Shown piece by piece: positions 42,702 to 51,918 of a stretch of 64,000 nucleotides of DNA. This DNA comes from Oxalobacteraceae bacterium. Its GTDB lineage: Bacteria > Pseudomonadota > Gammaproteobacteria > Burkholderiales > Burkholderiaceae_D. The stretch spans positions 62,001-126,000 of the forward strand of contig CANFLV010000002.1 of the NCBI GenBank assembly GCA_947448025.1. Direction: 5' to 3'. A model generated the notes under the pieces. The model was not told the origin of the DNA and made no database searches. It saw only the letters and a list, made by a program, of their open reading frames with translations. The position numbers and the translations under genes were made by a program. Position 1 is the stretch's first letter; every line of letters begins with the position of its first letter.

Positions 42702-42792
42702 TTGGCTCGCTGATCGCATCGGCATCTGGCCGACTGTTCAGTGCGACGGGGAGCCCCGGCGCGACTTTGCGGTGTTTGAATCCGCATAATTT

Positions 42793-42840
42793 CTGAAAAA
42801 GAATTACAGGCAAACATGCGAGCCTGAAATTCTTTTCCAG
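42793..42840. repeat. long imperfect hairpin
   Basis: CTGAAAAAGAATTACAGGC (42793-42811) is complementary to GCCTGAAATTCTTTTCCAG (42822-42840) at 17 of 19 positions, with a 10-base loop. No gene is nearby to which it could serve as terminator. Confidence 0.8.
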
Positions 42841-42865
42841 AAATCATGCTCTCGTTGATAGCGCG

Positions 42866-42921
42866 CGACGCGAGAAATTCGACCAAGTTCGCATGCTTAC
42901 GAAGGCGAATTTCTCGCGTCG
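42866..42921. repeat. perfect 16-bp hairpin
   Basis: CGACGCGAGAAATTCG (42866-42881) and CGAATTTCTCGCGTCG (42906-42921) are perfectly complementary. The 24-base loop holds a second small stem (TTCG/CGAA). Strong cruciform or RNA-hairpin potential. Confidence 0.85.
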
Positions 42922-43008
42922 TGTGCGGGTTCAATGAAAGCCGATCGTGCCTACCGCGCGGGTGGATGCTGAAGCACGGAATAGGCATCTCGTCATTTTG
43001 CAAGTAAT

Positions 43009-43099
43009 GAAAAAAAGCCTCAGTGATGGGGGGCCGTCGCCGGAAGGAATGAACACCCTGACTGGAGGTGACGGCCCCCCAGCGCTGATGCGGATTAAC
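43009..43099 (+). repeat. 91-bp structured element, copy B
   Basis: Same length and loop as copy A. The stem is GGGGGGCCGTCG with TGACGGCCCCCC; compared with copy A four stem pairs are changed on both sides so that pairing is kept. Its right end runs into a short tandem array. Confidence 0.85.
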
Positions 43100-43229
43100 G
43101 CAGGAACAGTCCGCAAAAATGAACTGCCCTCAGCGCTGATGCTGATTAATGCAGGAACAGTCTGCAAAAATGAACTGTCCCCCAGCGCTGATGCAGATTA
43201 ACCCAAGAACGGATCGCAAAAATGAACAG
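43080..43229 (+). repeat. three tandem copies of a ~51-bp unit
   Basis: Units start with CAGCGCTGATGC at 43080, 43131 and 43183 (steps of 51 and 52) and end with GCAAAAATGAAC. The first overlaps the right end of element B. Short open frames across this stretch are by-products of the repeats. Confidence 0.85.
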
Positions 43230-43262
43230 CGCTAGCTGCTCGATCGCGTCATCCCCCTAATT

Positions 43263-44291
43263 TCAGGCAGTCGCCAGATCCGCAGCCGAAGTAAAGGCAT
43301 CAGCATAAAATTCGTCTGCCGGCAAATGACAGTGCGCCACGAAATCGCGCTGCGCCGAATCTACCACGACCGGCGCGCCGCAGGCATAGACCTGATGGCC
43401 GGACAGGTCAGCGATATCCTGCATTACGGCCTGATGTACGAAACCGGTCCGACCCTGCCATTGATCCTCAGGGAGCGCATTGGAAACGACGGGCACATAC
43501 GTGAAGTTCGGCAGCGTGCGCGCCCATTCTTCGCATAGCGATTGCATGTATAAATCGCTCGGCCGGCGACCGCCCCAGTACAGCGTGATCGGTCGCGTAC
43601 TCTTGAGGTGGATAGTCTGCTCGACGAGGGCCTTGATCGGCGCGAAGCCCGTGCCAGAAGCCAGCATCACGATCGGCTTGTCACTGTCTTCGCGCAGGAA
43701 GAACGTACCCAGCGGGCCTTCAAAGCGCAGGATGTCACGTTCCTTCATCGTGCCGAAGACCTGGTCCGTGAACAGGCCGCCGGGCATATGGCGGATATGC
43801 AGCGTGATCTGGTCCGACTCGTGCGGTGCATTCGCCATGCTGTAGCTGCGGCGCTTATTGTCGCGTAACAGGAATTCGATGTACTGGCCGGCGCGGTATT
43901 GCAGTTTTTCATTCGCGGGCAATTGCAGCGAGATCAGCATCACGTCGTCGGACAGCTTTTCGAAGCGCGCAATCCGTGAAGGCATTTTGCGCACCGGATA
44001 GTCGCCCAGCCCCAGGACTTCGCGCGCTTCAATGACCAGGTCCGCCTGCGGCACGGCGCAGCAGAACAATGTCGCGCCGGCCGCTTCATCAGCAGCCGAC
44101 AAGGCGCGCTCCTGATGCGCGCCATGGGTCACGCTGCCGGATACCAGCTTGCCGCGGCAGCTGCCGCAGGCGCCATTCTTGCAGCCGTAAGGCAGGCCGA
44201 TGCCGGCGCGCGTCGCTGCGGCCAGCACGGTCTCGTCTGCGTCGCAGGAAAATTGCCGACCACTCGGCTGAACAGTTACTTGGAACGTCAT
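43263..44291 (-). CDS. 2Fe-2S ferredoxin-type NAD(P)H reductase (CDP-6-deoxyglucoseen reductase-like)
   Basis: 342 residues in three domains: plant-type 2Fe-2S domain (CKNGACGSCRGKL plus FCC), FAD domain with RRSYSMANAP, and NAD domain with VMLASGTGFAPIKALVE and the C-terminal YACGAP block. Such proteins carry electrons from NAD(P)H to an oxygenase or dehydratase partner; AscD/RfbI-like and phenol-hydroxylase-reductase-like enzymes share this order. No oxygenase is beside it. The ATG at 44291 lies only nine bases from the divergent ATG at 44301. Confidence 0.92.
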   Translation of the reverse strand: MTFQVTVQPSGRQFSCDADETVLAAATRAGIGLPYGCKNGACGSCRGKLVSGSVTHGAHQERALSAADEAAGATLFCCAVPQADLVIEAREVLGLGDYPVRKMPSRIARFEKLSDDVMLISLQLPANEKLQYRAGQYIEFLLRDNKRRSYSMANAPHESDQITLHIRHMPGGLFTDQVFGTMKERDILRFEGPLGTFFLREDSDKPIVMLASGTGFAPIKALVEQTIHLKSTRPITLYWGGRRPSDLYMQSLCEEWARTLPNFTYVPVVSNALPEDQWQGRTGFVHQAVMQDIADLSGHQVYACGAPVVVDSAQRDFVAHCHLPADEFYADAFTSAADLATA

Positions 44292-44300
44292 ACAATCCTG

Positions 44301-45233
44301 ATGATGAAAAATACTGCGATTAATAAAGTCACATGGTCCACGGGTGCTGCGGCCAAACTGCCAAAGTCAGGCAAACCGCGTTTGCTGATCATCGGCTGCG
44401 GCGACGTCGGCATGCGCCTGCTGCCACTGGTCTGCGCACGCTTTCGCGTCTTTGCCGTGACCAGTCAGCCTGCGCGCTGCGCTGAATTGCGCGCCGCCGG
44501 GGCGATACCCGTGATCGCCGACCTTGACCGGCCGGCGACGCTGGCACGCCTCGCCCACCTCGCCCCCTGCGTGGTGCATCTCGCACCGCCACAGTCTAGC
44601 GGCACGACCGACCGCCGCACGCGACATCTGTGCGCTATTTTACCTGAGCGTACCCGTCTGGTTTATGTCAGCACCACCGGCGTGTACGGCGACTGCGCAG
44701 GCGCAATGATCGATGAGACGCGCCCCGTGCAGCCGCAAAACGTGCGCGCCAAACGCCGCGTCGATGCAGAGCAGGTCTTGCGCGACTGGGCCCGTCGGCG
44801 TCACGCACGGCTTGGGATATTTCGGGTGCCGGGGATTTATGCGGCGGATCGTCTGCCGCTGGAGCGTTTGCAAAAGGGCACCCCGGCCTTGGCAGAGGTG
44901 GATGATGTCTACACGAATCACATCCATGCCGATGATCTGGCGCGCATCATTGCACTGGCCTTGTTCCGCATGCAGGGCGGGCGCGTCTTCAATACCGTGG
45001 ATGACACCGACATGAAAATGGCCACTTATTTCGACGTGGTCGCGGATGCCTACAATCTCCCGCATCCGCCGCGTTTGCCGCGCGCGGCACTGCGTGAAAT
45101 CGTGTCGCCGATGCTGCTGTCGTTCATGTCGGAGTCGCGGCGGATTGCCAATGGGCGCATGAAGGCTGAGCTTGGGGTGCGGCTGGCATATCCGACGGTG
45201 GGCGATTTTCTTGGCAGCTTAGTGGCGCGTTGA
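44301..45233 (+). CDS. NAD-dependent epimerase/dehydratase-like SDR protein (YeeZ-like)
   Basis: 310 residues. Rossmann start RLLIIGCGDVGMRLLPLV, then LVYVSTTGVYGDCAG with the SDR Ser/Tyr region and a later VFNTVDD segment. Extended-SDR proteins of this type often act on nucleotide sugars, but the YeeZ subgroup has no settled substrate. The start is taken at ATG 44301 (or 44304); the frame is open upstream over the divergent reductase gene. The shared 9-base spacer means promoters of both genes must lie inside each other's coding sequence. Confidence 0.85.
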   Translation: MMKNTAINKVTWSTGAAAKLPKSGKPRLLIIGCGDVGMRLLPLVCARFRVFAVTSQPARCAELRAAGAIPVIADLDRPATLARLAHLAPCVVHLAPPQSSGTTDRRTRHLCAILPERTRLVYVSTTGVYGDCAGAMIDETRPVQPQNVRAKRRVDAEQVLRDWARRRHARLGIFRVPGIYAADRLPLERLQKGTPALAEVDDVYTNHIHADDLARIIALALFRMQGGRVFNTVDDTDMKMATYFDVVADAYNLPHPPRLPRAALREIVSPMLLSFMSESRRIANGRMKAELGVRLAYPTVGDFLGSLVAR

Positions 45234-45286
45234 TGGCAGGACGCGGCGCAAGAGTTCGCGCCGCCTACCTGAAATCCACCGCCGCA

Positions 45287-47095
45287 CTAAAACAAGGCCG
45301 CCGTCACTTTCAAAACTTCTTCTACTGTCGTCACGCCTTCGATAATTTTCATCGCGCCAGCCACGCGTAGCGGCTTCATACCATCGGCGATGCTTTGCGC
45401 GCGCAAATTCTCAAGGTTTGCCTGCGGCTCGATCAGTTTTGAAAACGGCTGCGTCACGCTCAACAATTCATACAGTCCCGTGCGTCCCTTGTAGCCGGTC
45501 ATCCTGCACTCGGGACAGCCAACCGGGCGATAGACACTGACAGGTTTGGCCAGTTTCCGGCCACCCGTAATGCCAGCCCACACGTCGTCATCAAGTTGCC
45601 CGCCGGGCGCCTTGCAATGCACACAAAGCGTACGCACAAGTCGCTGCGCCATGATGCCCACCAGCGTGCTCTCGAGCAGGTAATGCGGCACGCCCAGTTC
45701 GAGCAGGCGCATGATCGAACTCGGCGCATCATTGGTATGCAGGGTTGACAGCACAAGGTGGCCGGTCAGCGCCGCCTGTATCGCCATTTGCGCCGTAGGC
45801 AAGTCGCGGATTTCGCCGATCATGATAATGTCCGGGTCTTGCCGCATCAGCGCGCGCACGCCATCGGCAAAGGACAGGTCGATGCCGTGCTGGACCTGCA
45901 TCTGGTTGAACGAGGCTTCGACCATTTCGATCGGATCTTCGACGGTGCAGACATTGACTTCGGATGTGGCCAGCGACTTCAGCGTCGTGTACAGCGTGGT
46001 GGTCTTGCCGGAGCCGGTCGGACCCGTCACGAGGATGATGCCGTAGGGACGCGCGGTGAGCGCATCCCAGCGTTTCGCGTCATCCTCGGGGAAGCCGAGT
46101 TCGGGCAGGGTCTTAACGACGACTTCGGGATCGAAAATACGCATCACGAGTTTTTCGCCGAAGGCGGTCGGCAGGGTCGACAGGCGCAATTCGATTTCCT
46201 GGCCGCCTTGTGTTCGGGTCTTGATGCGGCCATCGAGAGGGCGGCGTTTTTCGATCACGTCCATGCGCCCGAGCAGCTTGATGCGCGCGGTCATGGCGAT
46301 CATGACGCTGACCGGCACCTGATACACCTGATGCAGCACGCCATCAATGCGGAAACGGATCAGGCCGACGTCGCGCTTGGGTTCGAGATGGATGTCCGAG
46401 GCGCGCTGGTCAAATGCATATTGCCAGAGCCAGTCGACGATATTGATGATGTGCTGGTCGTTGGCATCGACTTGCCGGTTACTTGCGCCGAGCTCGACGA
46501 GCTGCTCGAAATTATTGCGCAGCGAGACATCCTGGCTACCGGATTTGTGCGCACCCTTGATTGATTTTGCGAGCGAAAAAAACTGCGTCGTGTACTGCGC
46601 AATCTCGAGCGGATTGGCAATGACGAGCATGACGCGGCGGCGCGACATGCGTGCAATTTCCGCTTCCCAACCAGTTACGCCGGGGTCGGCAGTGGCCACG
46701 ACGAGCTCGGTGTCGGTCAATTCTATCGGCAAGATCTTGAAGCGCGCGGCATAAGTCGCCGACATCACATCGGCGACTTTGGTGAAGTCGATCTTGAGCG
46801 GATTGATACGCATGAAGGGTAACTCGAGTTTGCCCGCCATCCATTCGGTGAGCCAGTCGAGCGTGAGTTGCCGGTGCGGCGGGACAATGGATTTGAGCTT
46901 GCATTGCGCGATCGCCGTCAACGGATGCATGCTGCTGCCGGCATGCTCGTACAGGTCTTGCGCGTGCGTGTAATGGCTCTTGATATCGGCCTTTGCGAGC
47001 ACGCCATCGATCAGTAGCCACTTGAACAATTGCGGCAAATCGATCGCCGCTGGCGCTGCTTTTTTCATGGCGATGTCAGGTGTCGGACTGGTCAT
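45287..47095 (-). CDS. GspE/PulE/PilB-family secretion ATPase
   Basis: 602 residues. N-terminal MshEN-like region to ~200, then the motor: Walker A GPTGSGKTTTLYT, Asp box/Walker B region RQDPDIIMIGEIRD, His box LTGHLVLSTLHTNDAP, and a four-cysteine zinc site (CVHC and CPEC). It powers assembly of type II secretion or type IV pilus filaments at the inner membrane. No other pilus or secretion gene is adjacent, so its system must be encoded elsewhere or it acts alone, as commonly seen with extra gspE copies. Confidence 0.92.
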   Translation of the reverse strand: MTSPTPDIAMKKAAPAAIDLPQLFKWLLIDGVLAKADIKSHYTHAQDLYEHAGSSMHPLTAIAQCKLKSIVPPHRQLTLDWLTEWMAGKLELPFMRINPLKIDFTKVADVMSATYAARFKILPIELTDTELVVATADPGVTGWEAEIARMSRRRVMLVIANPLEIAQYTTQFFSLAKSIKGAHKSGSQDVSLRNNFEQLVELGASNRQVDANDQHIINIVDWLWQYAFDQRASDIHLEPKRDVGLIRFRIDGVLHQVYQVPVSVMIAMTARIKLLGRMDVIEKRRPLDGRIKTRTQGGQEIELRLSTLPTAFGEKLVMRIFDPEVVVKTLPELGFPEDDAKRWDALTARPYGIILVTGPTGSGKTTTLYTTLKSLATSEVNVCTVEDPIEMVEASFNQMQVQHGIDLSFADGVRALMRQDPDIIMIGEIRDLPTAQMAIQAALTGHLVLSTLHTNDAPSSIMRLLELGVPHYLLESTLVGIMAQRLVRTLCVHCKAPGGQLDDDVWAGITGGRKLAKPVSVYRPVGCPECRMTGYKGRTGLYELLSVTQPFSKLIEPQANLENLRAQSIADGMKPLRVAGAMKIIEGVTTVEEVLKVTAALF

Positions 47096-47140
47096 GCTGA
47101 CTAGCCTAACAGCTGACGCCCGATATTGTAAGCGAGTGTT

Positions 47141-48004
47141 TTATTTGGTTTGCAAACCTTTGATCCACGCCTTTGTCGGCAATTTTGTAGTAGCCGTGAT
47201 CTGCGCCGCCCGTGCCGACAGCGCCGGGAAATCCAGCGTGCGGGGCTGGTTAAATGCGAGCGCCACGACATTGCCTTCGTGGACTTCCGGCAGGCACAGC
47301 ACCTGCGCAAAGGCAAAGCGCATCGCCTTCAAGTTTTTAATGTAACTCGGATGGTCGCCAAACAGATTCACCGTCATCACGCCCTCGGGCTTCAGGCAAG
47401 CCGCGCAAGCGACATAAAACTCCGCCGAATCGAGTACCGGTCCGCGCGCCGTTGCGTCATATAAATCAACTTGCAGTGCGTCCAGCGTGCCATGGTGGGC
47501 CGCGTCATTGACGTAATCGAGCGCATCCATTTCGACGACCGACAGGCGTTCATCATTGGGCGGCAGCTTGAACATCGATTCGCAGACCGTGATCACGGAG
47601 GCATTGAGTTCAACGGCGGTGACGCGCGCTTGCGGAAACTGGCGATAGCAGAACTTCGTCAGCGCGCCGGTACCCAGGCCAAGCTGGGCGATATTTTCCG
47701 GTGTCTCGACGAACAGCATCCAGGCCATCATCTGCTGCGCGTATTCGAGTTCGATGGCGTCGGGTTTGCGGATGCGCATGGCGCCTTGCACCCATTCGCT
47801 GCCGAAATGCAGGAAACGCACACCATCCTGTTCGGACAGGGTCACTGGTGCGAATTTGACTTTGCGCGGAGTTTTGACGGCTGCCGCGCTACGTTTTTCA
47901 GCTAATTTTGCGGCCCGTTTCGGCGGCGCTTCGTCGTCATGGTCCTTGCCGGGACCGGCCTTGGTATTGGCCTGGGCTTCGATCGATTTTCGTTTGATAA
48001 GCAT
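47141..48004 (-). CDS. spermidine-synthase-like methyltransferase-fold protein
   Basis: 287 residues with a 60-residue Lys/Ala-rich lead, then a Rossmann-like domain: IAQLGLGTGALTKFCYRQFP, VTAVELNASVITV, VVEMDALDYV, LDALQVDLYDA. This matches the spermidine synthase/SpeE-like group. Length is close to SpeE, but the charged lead is unusual and no speD is near. A polyamine role is possible, not proven. Confidence 0.85.
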   Translation of the reverse strand: MLIKRKSIEAQANTKAGPGKDHDDEAPPKRAAKLAEKRSAAAVKTPRKVKFAPVTLSEQDGVRFLHFGSEWVQGAMRIRKPDAIELEYAQQMMAWMLFVETPENIAQLGLGTGALTKFCYRQFPQARVTAVELNASVITVCESMFKLPPNDERLSVVEMDALDYVNDAAHHGTLDALQVDLYDATARGPVLDSAEFYVACAACLKPEGVMTVNLFGDHPSYIKNLKAMRFAFAQVLCLPEVHEGNVVALAFNQPRTLDFPALSARAAQITATTKLPTKAWIKGLQTK

Positions 48005-48165
48005 CGTGGTGATTCACATTGTTGATTTCGAAAGAGATTCTCTAAGGAACTTCTCGGGATAAATCGGGGTCTGTTTGAGGCATCTTTCTCGCGCGGCAAC
48101 GCAGACATACTTTGAAGCGGCGGCTTTGCGTGAGGACGCTTTTTCATATTTTTCAGGAGTCTACA

Positions 48166-49059
48166 TTGAATCGTGCAGCCTATCCCTTCATCTTGTCCAG
48201 TTCACTCATGCTCATGGCCTGCGGCGGCGCTAGTGATGACAGTAGCACGGCAGCCAATTTGCCCAAGCAGTTAGCCGGGCAGCAGACCAGTGCGGTGGCC
48301 GCGCCGATGTCATCATCGACTGCCGGGACGGCTGAAGCGCAGGCAGATGCTGCTGCCGAATCGACTGCGCTGTCGGTGGCGTCGACTGTGATCACGCTGC
48401 CAGCGTCGGCTACAGCGGCGCCAGTGGAGGCGATGCCGCTTCCCGTCGCGCCAGCCTTGGCCGCGACGACGACCTTGGTGACGACTGCGCCAGTCGTGGT
48501 GAGTACACCGATAATCAGTGCGCCGATAACGACGCCGCCGATAGCGAGTACACCGACCACAACGACACCCATCGTCACGACGGCTTCGATGCCGCCTCCA
48601 GCCGCGACCGTGACCCTGTTATCCGCCGAACAAACCTGTAACCAGACCGACTTTCAACGCACGATCACGAACCTGATCAATCAGGCACGCGCCAGTAACC
48701 AGATGTGCGGTACCACGAGCTATCCTGCGGTTGCGCCCCTGGCATGGAATACGAAATTGTTCAATGCCGCCGCCGGGCATTCAGCCGACATGGCATCGCA
48801 AAATTATTTTTCACATACGAGTCTCGACGGTCGCACGCCGGGACAGCGCATGACGAACGCCGGCTACAACTGGAGCAGCTATGGTGAAAATATCGCCATG
48901 GGTCAGAGCTCGATCGCCAGCGTGATGGACACCTGGATGAAAAGTGCCGGTCATTGCGCCAACATCATGAATGCCCGCCTGACTGAAGTCGCGGTGGCCT
49001 GCGTGAAGAATTCCAGCTCACGAAATTACTGGACGATGGATCTGGGGCGTCCGCGTTGA
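48166..49059 (+). CDS. CAP/SCP-domain lipoprotein
   Basis: 297 residues. The start is a TTG at 48166 with AGGAG six bases upstream; an earlier TTG at 48112 lacks such a site. Lipoprotein signal ILSSSLMLMAC-GG, so it is probably lipid-anchored. A ~140-residue Ala/Thr/Pro-rich linker follows, then a CAP (SCP/PR-1) domain: ITNLINQARASNQMC, AAGHSADMASQNYFSHTS, YGENIAMG, AGHCANIMN. The two His and Glu that form the CAP cavity are present. Bacterial CAP proteins are secreted and mostly of unknown role. Confidence 0.88.
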   Translation: MNRAAYPFILSSSLMLMACGGASDDSSTAANLPKQLAGQQTSAVAAPMSSSTAGTAEAQADAAAESTALSVASTVITLPASATAAPVEAMPLPVAPALAATTTLVTTAPVVVSTPIISAPITTPPIASTPTTTTPIVTTASMPPPAATVTLLSAEQTCNQTDFQRTITNLINQARASNQMCGTTSYPAVAPLAWNTKLFNAAAGHSADMASQNYFSHTSLDGRTPGQRMTNAGYNWSSYGENIAMGQSSIASVMDTWMKSAGHCANIMNARLTEVAVACVKNSSSRNYWTMDLGRPR

Positions 49060-49119
49060 ACGCTGTGAACTAAAGGCTGGTCGAAGCGCAGCGATATCGC
49101 AACGACCAGCATCATCACA

Positions 49120-51294
49120 TCAAGCGTGTTTGAGACTCTGGTGCTTCAAAGGCAGGTCACGAATGCGCTTACCTGTCGCTGCAAAAATCGCATTCAACAC
49201 GGCCGGCGCGGCGACCGCGATCGTCGGCTCACCTACGCCGCCCCAGAACCCGCCCGACGGCATGGTGATCGTCTCCACTGCCGGCATGTCGACCATCTTG
49301 AAGACCGGGTAAGTCGTGAAATTATCCTGCTCCATCTGGCCATCCTTGAGCGTGCATTCGCCAAACAGCGCCGCTGACAAACCATAGGCAAACGAGCCTT
49401 CGACCTGCGCCTCGATCTGCTGCGGATTGACGGCATGACCCGGATCGGTCGCGGCGATGATACGGTGGATTTTCAAAACGCCTGCCTTGGACACGGACAC
49501 TTCGGCACAGGCCGCGACATAACTGCCATAGCCCATCATCTGCGCCAGACCACGGAAGACGCCCTTGGCCGGCGGCTTGTCCCAGCCAGCGCGTTCGGCG
49601 ACCGCGTTCAGTACCGCCAGATGTTTCGGATGCGCCTGCATGAGCTTGCGCCGCAGCTTCAGCGGATCCTGTTTCGTCGCATGGGCGATTTCATCAATGA
49701 AGCATTCGAGGTAAATCGCATTCTGGTTCAGGTTCACGCCGCGCCAGAAACCCGGCGGCACATGCGTATTGCGCATCGCATGGTCGACCAGGATGTGCGG
49801 GAAGGTATAGCCGATCGCCGCTTCCGGTCCTGAGGCATTCAAGCCCTGGAACACTGCCGGGTCCTTGCCCGTGGTGCGTCCCATGCCGGCCAAAATCGAT
49901 TGCCCGGAAATGCGCATGTGCACACCGGTGATTTCGCCCTTGGCATCGAGACCAGCGCTGAGTTTGCATTGCGTGATCGGATGATACAGGCCATGCAGCA
50001 TGTCTTCTTCGCGCGACCAGAGCAGTTTGACTGGCGTGCCCGGGATCGCTTTGGCGATCAGGACCGCCTGCGTGACCCAGTCGTGGACTGAGCCGCGACG
50101 CCCGAAGCCACCGCCGAGATGTAATTTATAGACTTCGCATTGTTCGATCGGCAGGCCGGCGGCTTTCGCGGCGACGGTCAGCGCTTCCTCGCCATTTTGC
50201 GTCGGCGTCCAGACTTCACAGCGATCGGGCGTCCATTTCGCCGTGGCGTTCATGGTCTCCATCGTGGCGTGTGCCTGGTAGGGATAGGAATACACGGCGT
50301 CGATCTTGCGCGCCGATGCGGCGATGGCGGCGCGGGCGTCGCCCTGTTCATTGCCGACGTAAGCCTCGCTGGCGTCGAGGCCGGCTTTGAGGATGGTCGC
50401 GATGCTGGCGCTGGAAACGTTCTGGTTCGGGCCCTTGTCCCAAACGATGGGCAGCGCATCGAGCGCCGATTTGGCGCGCCACCAGGTCGTGGCGATCACG
50501 GCCACGGCATTGTCGCCGACCTGCATGACTTTGATGATGCCGGCGCGCTGTTCGATCGCCGCGGCGTTAAAGCCCTTGATCTTGCCACCGAAGACAGGGC
50601 AAGCCTTGATCGCGGCATTCAACATGCCCGGCAGTTTGATATCGCTGCCGTAAATTTGGGCACCGGTGGTCTTGTCGACGGTGTCGAGTCGCGCGAGACG
50701 TTTGCCGGCAATGCGCCAGTCTTTCGGGTCCTTCAGAGCGACCGTCGCTGGCGGCGTGAGTTTCGCAGCCGCGTCGGCAACCTTGCCGTAAGTCGTGGTC
50801 TTGCCGGTCGGCGTGTGCGTGATGACGCTGTTGGCGGCACGGCATTCGGCGACAGGTACTTGCCACATATTGGCGGCAGCCTGTGCCAGCAGGATGCGCG
50901 CCGTGGCGCCGCCCTTCCTCACATAATCGTGCGAGGCGCGGATTCCGCGACTGCCGCCGGTGGCAAAGCTGCCCCAGACCTGTTTGCGCGCGTGGCTCTG
51001 GCCCGGCGTCGGATATTCAGTCGTGACCTTGGACCAGTCGGCATCGAGTTCTTCCGCCACCAGCTGCGCCAGTCCGGTGAGCGTACCCTGGCCCATTTCC
51101 GAGCGGGCGATGCGGATGATGATGGTGTCGTCGGGCTTGACCACGACCCAGGCATTGAGCTCGTCAGACGGACTGGCTGCGGCATCGGCCAGCGGAATAT
51201 GAAAGCCGAATACGAGACCGCCAGCAGCGGCGAGCGAGGTGCCCAGAAAGGCGCGGCGCGATGGATTCGGCGCTGTCGATTTAGTCTGGCTCAT
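49120..51294 (-). CDS. iorB: molybdenum hydroxylase large subunit (isoquinoline 1-oxidoreductase beta / aldehyde oxidoreductase type)
   Basis: 724 residues with a Tat signal ([19 protein letters not shown]), pointing to periplasmic export with bound cofactor. Xanthine-oxidase-family molybdopterin-binding text is seen in [39 protein letters not shown] and the Glu of [11 protein letters not shown] near the end. It works with the 2Fe-2S subunit encoded just upstream (four-base overlap). The family hydroxylates N-heterocycles or aldehydes; isoquinoline is only the type substrate. No c-type cytochrome partner is adjacent. Confidence 0.92.
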   Translation of the reverse strand: MSQTKSTAPNPSRRAFLGTSLAAAGGLVFGFHIPLADAAASPSDELNAWVVVKPDDTIIIRIARSEMGQGTLTGLAQLVAEELDADWSKVTTEYPTPGQSHARKQVWGSFATGGSRGIRASHDYVRKGGATARILLAQAAANMWQVPVAECRAANSVITHTPTGKTTTYGKVADAAAKLTPPATVALKDPKDWRIAGKRLARLDTVDKTTGAQIYGSDIKLPGMLNAAIKACPVFGGKIKGFNAAAIEQRAGIIKVMQVGDNAVAVIATTWWRAKSALDALPIVWDKGPNQNVSSASIATILKAGLDASEAYVGNEQGDARAAIAASARKIDAVYSYPYQAHATMETMNATAKWTPDRCEVWTPTQNGEEALTVAAKAAGLPIEQCEVYKLHLGGGFGRRGSVHDWVTQAVLIAKAIPGTPVKLLWSREEDMLHGLYHPITQCKLSAGLDAKGEITGVHMRISGQSILAGMGRTTGKDPAVFQGLNASGPEAAIGYTFPHILVDHAMRNTHVPPGFWRGVNLNQNAIYLECFIDEIAHATKQDPLKLRRKLMQAHPKHLAVLNAVAERAGWDKPPAKGVFRGLAQMMGYGSYVAACAEVSVSKAGVLKIHRIIAATDPGHAVNPQQIEAQVEGSFAYGLSAALFGECTLKDGQMEQDNFTTYPVFKMVDMPAVETITMPSGGFWGGVGEPTIAVAAPAVLNAIFAATGKRIRDLPLKHQSLKHA

Positions 51295-51794
51295 GTAGTG
51301 CTCCCGTCGACATGCGTGATCGAAAGGCCGGCGCGCTTCGTATCGCCGCCTTTGGCCACGACTTTGATCGCTGCACGGATGCGGTTATAGGTGCCGCAGC
51401 GGCAGATATTTGTCATTGCGGTATCGATGTCCTGATCGGACGGATTCGGTTTGGTCTTCAGCAGCGCCACGGCGGCCATGATCATGCCGCTCTGGCAGTA
51501 GCCGCATTGCGGGACATCGAGCGCAGCCCAGGCTTTTTGCACGGGATGGCTGCCGTTCGGCGACAGGCCTTCGATGGTGACGATTTTTTCAGTGGCCTTG
51601 ACGGTGGCGGCGGGGCGCACACAGCTGCGCGTCGGTACGCCATCGATATGCACGGTGCAGGCGCCGCATTGCGCTACGCCACAGCCGTATTTGGTGCCGG
51701 TCAGCCCGAGCTGCTCGCGCAGCACCCACAGCAGCGGCGTATCGTCCTCTGCTTCGAATTCGCGCATGCTGCCGTTCACGTTCAATGTCGCCAT
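51291..51794 (-). CDS. iorA: molybdenum hydroxylase 2Fe-2S subunit (IorA type)
   Basis: 167 residues from ATG 51794 (AGGAGA eight bases upstream); the longer frame begins within the promoter. First cluster [12 protein letters not shown] with a later Cys, second cluster CGYCQSGM and CRCG: the two 2Fe-2S sites of xanthine-oxidase small subunits. Carries electrons from the molybdenum centre. First gene of the iorAB pair. Confidence 0.95.
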   Translation of the reverse strand: MATLNVNGSMREFEAEDDTPLLWVLREQLGLTGTKYGCGVAQCGACTVHIDGVPTRSCVRPAATVKATEKIVTIEGLSPNGSHPVQKAWAALDVPQCGYCQSGMIMAAVALLKTKPNPSDQDIDTAMTNICRCGTYNRIRAAIKVVAKGGDTKRAGLSITHVDGSTT

Positions 51795-51918
51795 CGCTTC
51801 GTCTCCTGAATTTGGAATCATTATTAAATGCCCCCGTATATTACTTGGACTCGCCGCAGCCTGCAGGGCGCCCACGATGTAGAATCCGTTCCTTCTCAGT
51901 CCCTAAGCTGACTACGCC

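Larger units (their letters stand above)
42288..43262. other. nearly 1-kb intergenic region rich in structured repeats
   Basis: Between argD and the ferredoxin-reductase gene, both leftward. It holds the argD leader and terminator, two microsatellites, an inverted pair of 91-bp elements, two long hairpins and a short tandem array. Open frames of up to about 180 codons exist but are Ser/Arg/Lys-rich translations of repeats, without a ribosome-binding site or family resemblance. Confidence 0.7.

Noticed and set aside
42455..43003. 182-codon leftward open frame in the repeat region
   Set aside because: Its translation is low complexity (repeated KTENRKQ and MQNAECR units) and simply reads through the microsatellites and element A; no ribosome-binding site or family match.
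42947..43201. 84-codon rightward frame with repeated INAGTV-KNEL
   Set aside because: It is a by-product of the ~51-bp tandem array, not a gene.
42611..43229. Inverted repeats and tandem units considered as a CRISPR array or integron attC sites
   Set aside because: Only two inverted copies and three ~51-bp units exist, with no unique spacers, cas genes or integrase.
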